Shown here: one piece after another, positions 5,903-10,652 of the stretch
How positions within the stretch are numbered: position 1 is the first letter of the stretch
Layout of the letters: every line of letters begins with the position of its first letter
Assembly: GCA_938041615.1 (NCBI GenBank)
Contig: CALISV010000134.1
Span: 1-10,652, forward strand
From: an uncultured Campylobacter sp.
GTDB taxonomy: Bacteria > Campylobacterota > Campylobacteria > Campylobacterales > Campylobacteraceae
Length of the DNA stretch: 10,652 nucleotides
Direction of reading: 5' to 3'
The notes under the pieces: model-generated
What the model was told of the DNA's origin: nothing
The model's input: the letters and a program-made list of their open reading frames with translations, nothing else
The model's database searches: none
Translations under genes and position numbers: made by a program

Positions 5903-5908
5903 ATTATC
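5903..5908 (-). promoter_or_regulatory. Candidate -10 element of the lipoprotein operon
   Basis: On the minus strand GATAAT sits 28 bases before the CsgG-like ATG, with a T/A-rich tract upstream (TTTTTTAAGC further on). The 107-base gap after xseA is a natural place for a separate promoter. No -35 box is evident, as is usual in Campylobacter. Confidence 0.35.
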
Positions 5909-5981
5909 TTACTATTTTTAGCTTAAAAAATTTTAACCTGCCTAAAAACTTAAGCCGCGGCGTCTGCGTGGTCAAATTTGA

Positions 5982-7145
5982 CTATAAAATTTCCGCCTCT
6001 TTGCTTGCGTTTACCGAACTTAGCGCGATACGGTCGCCAGGTTTTAGTTCGCTTAGATTTACGGTTTTGCCGCCCTTGTGCACTCGGACGAAATTTGAAA
6101 TCTGCGCGAAAAACGACTCTTGCTGCGCGTATGCGGCGCGAGCGAGCTTGAGCGCGTTTTCAAATTTGAGCAGTTTGGTTTGCACGGCGGCATCTAAAAC
6201 CTGCCTTAAATTTAGCAAAATTTGCTCTTTGCGAGAGATTTTTTGCTCTAGGCTAGCTTGTGCAAATCTCGCTCTCATCATCGCCAGAGCGTTAAATTTA
6301 CGCTCCCAAACGCGCATGAAAGCCCCGTCCGCCGCCTCGCTTAGCCTATCTATGCTTTGCATTAGCTCGCCCATATCGGGCAGTAGCGCAGCCATCGCCG
6401 CGCTTGGAGTCGGAGCGCGAAAGTCCGCCGCAAAGTCGCTGATCACGTAATCAATCTCGTGTCCGACGGCCGAGATCACGGGCGTGCGCGCCGCGTAGAT
6501 CTCGCGGGCTAGATTTTCGTCGTTGAAGCACCACAGATCCTCTCTGCTGCCGCCTCCTCGCGCCAGCACGATCGCGTCAGCACCGCTGGCGCCCGCTCTT
6601 TTTAGGGCGCGTATGAGCGAGGCGGGCGCGGTTTCGCCTTGCGTTAGCGAATCAAAAACTATGATTTCCGCCAGCGCCCAGCGCTGCGAAGCGATACGTA
6701 GCATGTCTTGCAGCGCGGCTGATGTTTTTGAGGTAATAAGCGCGATTTTGCGCGGAAATTTGGGTAGCGGTTTTTTGCGCGAAATATCAAAAAGCCCTTC
6801 GCTCTCGAGTCGTGATTTTAGCTGTTTAAAGGCAAGTTCGAGCTCGCCTTCGCCGCTTGGGCGTATGAGAGTCGCGATAAACTGATAGCTGCCGCTTGGC
6901 GAGTAGAGCGAAATTTTGCCGTAGAGAGCGACTTTCATGCCGTCTGCGACGTCAAATTTGAGCTTAGCGGCATTAAATTTATAAATGACCGCCGAGATCG
7001 CGGCCTTTTCGTCTTTTAGCGTGAAGTACCAGTGGCCCGAGCCGTGCCTCACTAGCCGCGAGATCTCGCCCTCTACCTCGACGTACGAAAACGTCGTCTC
7101 AAGCAGCGTTTTGGCCTGCTCGTTTAGCTCGCTGACGCTTAGCAC
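5982..7145 (-). CDS. xseA: Exodeoxyribonuclease VII large subunit
   Basis: This is the large subunit of ExoVII, which with XseB degrades single-stranded DNA in repair and recombination in the cytoplasm. Residues 1-95 form the OB-fold (EGEISRLVRHGSGHWYFTLK at 25-44). The catalytic core follows, with SKTSAALQDML (139-149), the loop LARGGGSREDLWCFN (194-208) and VGHEIDYVISDFAADFRAPT (227-246). D147, H229 and D232 match the catalytic residues of the family. A coiled-coil helical region covers about 255-350, and the C-terminal segment ends with LKPGDRIAL (365-373). At 387 residues it is shorter than the E. coli protein (456), which is normal for Campylobacter. The start is GTG at 7145, inside the end of ubiE (7-base overlap), so translation is coupled. 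No xseB is in the window. Confidence 0.95.
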   Translation of the reverse strand: MLSVSELNEQAKTLLETTFSYVEVEGEISRLVRHGSGHWYFTLKDEKAAISAVIYKFNAAKLKFDVADGMKVALYGKISLYSPSGSYQFIATLIRPSGEGELELAFKQLKSRLESEGLFDISRKKPLPKFPRKIALITSKTSAALQDMLRIASQRWALAEIIVFDSLTQGETAPASLIRALKRAGASGADAIVLARGGGSREDLWCFNDENLAREIYAARTPVISAVGHEIDYVISDFAADFRAPTPSAAMAALLPDMGELMQSIDRLSEAADGAFMRVWERKFNALAMMRARFAQASLEQKISRKEQILLNLRQVLDAAVQTKLLKFENALKLARAAYAQQESFFAQISNFVRVHKGGKTVNLSELKPGDRIALSSVNASKEAEIL

Positions 7146-7855
7146 TCACGGGCCTTTTGCGCGATGAAAAGAGTAGAAATATCCATCGAAAAGCTCTTAC
7201 AAAGGCGCATCTCAAAGCCAGCGGCGGCGAGTTCGTCCGCAAAGCTTTTCGCGTCTAAAAACCCCTCAATCGAGCTTGGCAGATACTCGTAGGCTTCCTG
7301 ATTTTTGGAGATAAAGCCGCCGATTTTAGGCAAAATTTTACCTAGATAAAAGTCGCGAGCGCCCGTTAAAACCCCGCTTTTTTTGCGTTTGGTAAACTCT
7401 AACACTACGACATATCCGCCCATTTTTAGCACTCTGTTAAACTCTCTTAGCGCGGCCTCGCGCTCGACCACGTTTCTGATGCCGTAGCTGATGCTTAGCA
7501 CGTCCATCGAGCCGCTATCAAGCGTCGTTTGCGTCGCTAACGCCTCGATAAATTTAAACTCGGGAAATTTTTGCTTGGCGACTGCGAGCATGCCGCTTGA
7601 GGGATCGACGCCGATTAGATTTTCGATTTTTGCGTTAAACTCGCCCGCCGTCTTTTGCCAAAAGCCCATCATATCGCCCGTGCCGCATGCGACGTCTACG
7701 ATATTTACGCTTGAGTCTTTGAAATTTGACAGAACCGTTTTGCAAGCGATCTTGCGCCAGCTCACGTCCGCGCCCATGCTCAGCACGCGGTTTGCCAGGT
7801 CGTAGGTCGGCGCAATGTCGTTAAACATCTGAACTATTTTTTCTTGTTTTTCCAT
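7139..7855 (-). CDS. ubiE: Demethylmenaquinone methyltransferase
   Basis: This enzyme methylates the quinone ring using S-adenosylmethionine, the last step of menaquinone synthesis, which supports anaerobic and microaerobic respiration. Residues 11-34 carry the family signature FNDIAPTYDLANRVLS followed by WRK. SAM motif I is VDVACGTGD (53-61) and the acidic motif is IGVDPSSGML (81-90). ISYGIRNVVE (122-131) and LREFNRVLKMGGY (136-148) are further UbiE/MenG hallmarks. The length of 238 residues is typical. Since Campylobacter makes menaquinone by the futalosine route rather than ubiquinone, the name menG/ubiE is interchangeable here. The ATG at 7855 has AAAGAG upstream. It lies nine bases after the CYTH-CHAD stop and overlaps xseA by seven bases. 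Confidence 0.95.
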   Translation of the reverse strand: MEKQEKIVQMFNDIAPTYDLANRVLSMGADVSWRKIACKTVLSNFKDSSVNIVDVACGTGDMMGFWQKTAGEFNAKIENLIGVDPSSGMLAVAKQKFPEFKFIEALATQTTLDSGSMDVLSISYGIRNVVEREAALREFNRVLKMGGYVVVLEFTKRKKSGVLTGARDFYLGKILPKIGGFISKNQEAYEYLPSSIEGFLDAKSFADELAAAGFEMRLCKSFSMDISTLFIAQKAREC

Positions 7856-7864
7856 TTTTTCTCT

Positions 7865-9283
7865 TTAGATATAGTAGATTTTTAAGCCGCGCGAAAGCTT
7901 TGTGAGGCTTTTTAAAATTTTAGGCTTTGAGTCCAAAATTTCGCTTCGCAGCTCGTAAATTTTTTTGTAAATTTTAACTTGGAGTTTGTCTATGCACTTT
8001 TGTTCGGCGCCGCTTTTTACGTGCGCTAGTAGGTCTAGCCAGACATCGGCGTCTTGCAGCGAGCCGAAAACTTCTTGTAAAATTTTGCTCTTTTTAAAGC
8101 ATTTTTTAGCTGTAGCAAAATCAAAACCGCCGCCGAAAATCTCGCTTAGATATCTTAGTCTTTTTATCTCGATGCGGCACTTGTGAAACTGCGTGTTTTC
8201 GGTGGTTTCGCTCAAATTTGAGAGAGATTTTTTGAGGCGTAAAATTTGAGCTCGCATGGATTTTGCGGCGAGTTTTTTTATCGGCGCGTCTCCTAGCTCG
8301 CCTTTAAAAAAGTCGCTTCCCTCGCGTAAAAACACCTCCCAGTCGCGCAAAATTTCGTTTGCTTCGTCGCTTTGCAGCTCAGCCTGAACGCTTTGGGCTA
8401 GGGTTTTGCTTAAATTTTCCAGCTCGCTAGCTAGCGATTCAAAGCCTTTTTGGCTTTGCAAAAACTCGCAAAACACGTCTATATCGCGCTTTTGGTTGGT
8501 TAGCTCGGCTAGTTTTTTAAAATTTAGTAGAAAATAACAAGCCGTTTTTCGGTCAAAAACTGGAGTGAAAATTTTAAGCAGCGAGCGCGTTTTGCGTAGA
8601 TTTACGCGGATCTGATGCAGCGCCTCGGCATGGCCAGAGCTTGCGTACTCGTTTAGGTGTTTGTTTAGCGCCGTAAAAATCTGAAAAAACACCATCCGCA
8701 TCGCGTCCATCGCGCCGATGTAGCTTGGTAAATTTAGCTCCAGCCCCGGGCTATTTTGTAAAATTTCAATGCTCTTTTGTGCGTCAAATTTGCCCTGCGG
8801 CAAGCCAAAAAGCGCTAAATTTTTATTTTTATAGCGCTCATCCTCCGTGACCTCGCTAACTATGTGCGCGGCGATAAACTCAGGCAGGTTAAATTCCGCG
8901 GCTTCGCACTCGCTTACAAACTCGGCCTCAAAAGTAACAAGCCCCTCTAAAGCGCCGTGAAAAATATCGACGTTGCAGGCGGCGCCGTCAAGCCTAAATA
9001 AAAATCTCGTCTTTTTTATAGGAGCGGCGACCGCGTTTTTTAGGGCTTTTTTAAAGCTTTTGGCATCCGTTTCGCTCTCATTTTCCTCGCGCGCTAGGCC
9101 GACGCCTGATTTTTGCGTGATCGTAAAAACGCCCGAAGCCTCGCGAAATCTAATCTCCTCAAGCGGAGTGATTTTGATGTAAATTTGCGTCACCTCTTTT
9201 TGCTCGGTGCCGATGTCGCGGGCTTTTAGCTCGTTTATGACGGCGGCGTCACGCAGGATAAATTTACGCTCGATCTCTATCAA
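7865..9283 (-). CDS. CYTH-CHAD domain protein
   Basis: This two-domain cytoplasmic protein has 472 residues. The N-terminal CYTH domain (about 1-160) has the ExExK signature at E3, E5, K7 (EIERKF), with further acidic and basic tunnel residues such as EIRFRE (43-48). CYTH enzymes are metal-dependent triphosphatases that act on inorganic triphosphate, nucleoside triphosphates or thiamine triphosphate. The C-terminal CHAD domain (about 195-455) shows the two repeat motifs HQIRVNLRKTRSLLKIF (223-239) and HKCRIEIKRLRYLSEIF (367-383); their conserved His/Arg/Lys residues bind polyphosphate. A role in polyphosphate or triphosphate turnover follows from the families; the actual substrate is not known. 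The start is a TTG with AAGGAG six bases upstream. It is the first gene of an operon with ubiE and xseA and has a likely promoter in the divergent gap. Confidence 0.92.
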   Translation of the reverse strand: MIEIERKFILRDAAVINELKARDIGTEQKEVTQIYIKITPLEEIRFREASGVFTITQKSGVGLAREENESETDAKSFKKALKNAVAAPIKKTRFLFRLDGAACNVDIFHGALEGLVTFEAEFVSECEAAEFNLPEFIAAHIVSEVTEDERYKNKNLALFGLPQGKFDAQKSIEILQNSPGLELNLPSYIGAMDAMRMVFFQIFTALNKHLNEYASSGHAEALHQIRVNLRKTRSLLKIFTPVFDRKTACYFLLNFKKLAELTNQKRDIDVFCEFLQSQKGFESLASELENLSKTLAQSVQAELQSDEANEILRDWEVFLREGSDFFKGELGDAPIKKLAAKSMRAQILRLKKSLSNLSETTENTQFHKCRIEIKRLRYLSEIFGGGFDFATAKKCFKKSKILQEVFGSLQDADVWLDLLAHVKSGAEQKCIDKLQVKIYKKIYELRSEILDSKPKILKSLTKLSRGLKIYYI

Positions 9284-9305
9284 ATTTCGCTCCTTAATAT
9301 GAAAA

Positions 9306-9311
9306 ATTGTA
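9306..9311 (-). promoter_or_regulatory. Extended -10 promoter of the CYTH-CHAD/ubiE/xseA operon
   Basis: The minus strand reads TTTTGATACAATTTTT: a TACAAT box preceded by TGA, which is an extended -10 (TGNTANAAT). Transcription would start about 16 bases before the TTG start codon, just ahead of the AAGGAG ribosome binding site. It lies in the 143-base divergent gap with serC. Confidence 0.5.
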
Positions 9312-9395
9312 TCAAAAGGTAGCTTAAAGTGTAAAATTTGCGAGCTTTTGCCGCCGACCTTGCGACGCGAAATGATTTTTTAACGCAAATAACGC

Positions 9396-9401
9396 TAAAA
9401 T
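9396..9401 (+). promoter_or_regulatory. Candidate -10 element of serC
   Basis: TAAAAT lies 25 bases before the serC ATG, in the gap shared with the divergent CYTH-CHAD promoter. The match is reasonable but the surrounding sequence is AT-rich and no -35 box supports it. Confidence 0.35.
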
Positions 9402-9426
9402 CAGCTCAAATTTGAAAGGAGTTTGG

Positions 9427-10503
9427 ATGAATAGAAAGCTAAATTTTAGCGCGGGCCCTTCGGCTCTGCCTCTTAGCGTGCTTGAGCGCGCGCAAAACGA
9501 GCTCACCGACTATCAAGGCAAGGGCTTTTCGATAATGGAAATCAGCCACCGAAGCAAGATTTTTGAAGAAGTGCACTACGGCGCGATGGCTAAGGCGCGC
9601 GAACTATACGGCATCGGCGAGGAATTTGACGTGCTATTTTTGCAAGGCGGCGCGCATTTGCAGTTTGCGATGATACCGCTAAATTTAGCCGCCAAAGGCG
9701 TCGCGCAGTATGCCGACACGGGCGTCTGGACGAGCAAAGCGATCAAAGAGGCCGCAAACGTCGGCGCAAGATATGAAGTGGTCGCTAGCAGCAAGGAAAC
9801 CTCTTACGACCGCATCCCTGAGGTTAAATTTAGTGATGACGCCGCATACGGCTATGTCTGCACGAACAACACCATCTACGGCACGCAGTACCGCACGCTG
9901 CCTCGCTCCAAAGCCCCGCTAGTCGTCGATGCGTCGAGCGATTTTTTCTCGAGGCCGGTTGATTTCACGGACGTGGGGCTACTCTACGGCGGCGCGCAGA
10001 AAAATGCCGGCCCAAGCGGCGTAACCGTCGTCATCATCCGCAAAGATATGCTGGAGCGAGCCTGCATGGATCGCACTCCGACGATGCTTCGCTACGACAC
10101 GCATGCTAGCGCTGCGTCGCTATACAACACGCCTCCGACCTTTGGCATATATCTGCTAAATTTGACGCTGGGCTGGGTGCAAGAGCAGGGCGGTCTAGCG
10201 GGCGTAAACCGGATCAACGAGCAAAAAGCGGCGCTGCTTTACGGCACGATCGACGGTTCTGGCGGCTTTTACAAAGGTCACGCGCAAAAAGATAGCCGTT
10301 CGCTGATGAACGTTAGCTTTACCATCGCAAACCGCGAGCTGGAGGCGGCCTTTATCTCCGAGTCAGAAAAAGCCGGCATGCTGGGTCTAAAAGGGCACCG
10401 TCACGTAGGCGGCATCAGAGCCTCTATCTACAACGCCGTGAGTATCGAAAACGTGCGAACTTTGGCTGAGTTTATGAAAGAATTTGCTAGGAAAAACGGG
10501 TAA
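9427..10503 (+). CDS. serC: Phosphoserine aminotransferase
   Basis: This cytoplasmic pyridoxal-phosphate enzyme converts 3-phosphohydroxypyruvate and glutamate to phosphoserine and 2-oxoglutarate, the second step of serine synthesis; it can also act in vitamin B6 synthesis where that pathway uses SerC. The N-terminus reads [19 protein letters not shown] (5-23), followed by [11 protein letters not shown] (39-49) and the cofactor loop [18 protein letters not shown] (70-87). The Schiff-base lysine is K192 in [14 protein letters not shown] (185-198). The end carries [20 protein letters not shown], which is the usual C-terminal signature. At 358 residues it is full length. ATG at 9427 is chosen because AAAGGAG lies five bases before it; a TTG at 9412 lies upstream of this ribosome binding site. 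It is transcribed away from the CYTH-CHAD operon and is followed by two inverted repeats. Confidence 0.97.
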   Translation: MNRKLNFSAGPSALPLSVLERAQNELTDYQGKGFSIMEISHRSKIFEEVHYGAMAKARELYGIGEEFDVLFLQGGAHLQFAMIPLNLAAKGVAQYADTGVWTSKAIKEAANVGARYEVVASSKETSYDRIPEVKFSDDAAYGYVCTNNTIYGTQYRTLPRSKAPLVVDASSDFFSRPVDFTDVGLLYGGAQKNAGPSGVTVVIIRKDMLERACMDRTPTMLRYDTHASAASLYNTPPTFGIYLLNLTLGWVQEQGGLAGVNRINEQKAALLYGTIDGSGGFYKGHAQKDSRSLMNVSFTIANRELEAAFISESEKAGMLGLKGHRHVGGIRASIYNAVSIENVRTLAEFMKEFARKNG

Positions 10504-10512
10504 ATTTGACTA

Positions 10513-10594
10513 GACGCGCCGCTCGAATTTGGATTTGTTTCGGGTAAATTTAAACTCGAGGCTAAATTCGGCGGTGCGTCAAATTTTGCTTTTT
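10513..10594 (+). terminator. Long hairpin with T tract after serC
   Basis: Bases 10513-10530 (GACGCGCCGCTCGAATTT) pair with 10564-10580 (AAATTCGGCGGTGCGTC), giving 17 pairs with one G-T wobble and one bulged T around a 33-base loop. The loop itself can form a short inner stem. The stem is GC-rich at its base and is followed by AAATTTTGCTTTTT, ending in five T. Starting nine bases after the serC stop, it is a good intrinsic terminator candidate, though the large loop is unusual. Confidence 0.55.
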
Positions 10595-10597
10595 ACT

Positions 10598-10641
10598 CAA
10601 ATTTAAGCGGCTTTGGCTTGGGGGGCGGTCGCTTAAATTTG
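10598..10641. repeat. Perfect 12-bp inverted repeat
   Basis: CAAATTTAAGCG (10598-10609) and CGCTTAAATTTG (10630-10641) are exact reverse complements around a 20-base loop that includes six consecutive G (10620-10625). A T-rich stretch follows (CTTTGGTTTTA). It may be a second terminator, possibly serving a convergent gene beyond the window, or a dispersed intergenic repeat. Confidence 0.75.
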
Positions 10642-10652
10642 CTTTGGTTTTA

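Noticed and set aside
10620..10625. Run of six G as a phase-variable tract.
   Set aside because: It is shorter than the tracts usually linked to phase variation in Campylobacter and lies in a non-coding loop.

Overview
This window looks chromosomal and comes from an epsilonproteobacterium, most likely a Campylobacter of the higher-GC oral group (C. rectus/showae/curvus-like). Three things suggest this. AAATTT-centred words are very dense in coding and intergenic DNA. The PerR, UbiE, XseA and SerC proteins look like Campylobacter versions. From memory, perR, ubiE, xseA and serC also lie close together in C. jejuni. The species call is weak; the genus call is fairly safe.

Left part (1-2400). 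The first 840 bases hold no intact gene. They contain what looks like the frameshifted tail of a membrane protein (to 224), a startless open frame (500-688) and a strong hairpin (626-658). perR (841-1251, +) encodes a peroxide-sensing Fur-family repressor with all expected metal ligands. Convergent to it lies a SUKH (SMI1/KNR4-like) gene broken by a frameshift (1461-2070, -).

Middle (2279-5874, all minus). A secreted CX5R-type phosphatase is followed, with stop and start codons touching, by a possible 37-residue ORF. Upstream lies a compact four-gene operon, in transcription order: CsgG-like lipoprotein, DUF4810 lipoprotein, DUF799 (GNA1162-like) lipoprotein and a DIP1984-family coiled-coil protein. 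The first three form a recurring lipoprotein cassette of unknown function, presumably acting at the outer membrane. No curli subunit gene is present. A 418-base gap (3080-3497) between the phosphatase and this operon carries a 13-bp tandem repeat and a small ORF with a good ribosome binding site.

Right part (5982-10652). A minus-strand operon runs CYTH-CHAD protein, ubiE, xseA, with a 9-base gap and then a 7-base overlap. It links polyphosphate/triphosphate biology, menaquinone methylation and DNA repair by position only. Divergent from it is serC (+), which makes serine and is followed by two successive inverted repeats, the first resembling an intrinsic terminator.

Most genes are known families. 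The points most worth a second look are the lipoprotein cassette with its appended DIP1984 gene and variable DUF4810 tail, the broken SUKH gene, the two candidate small proteins, the tandem repeat, and the order of the perR-to-serC neighbourhood. No clearly new system is visible.
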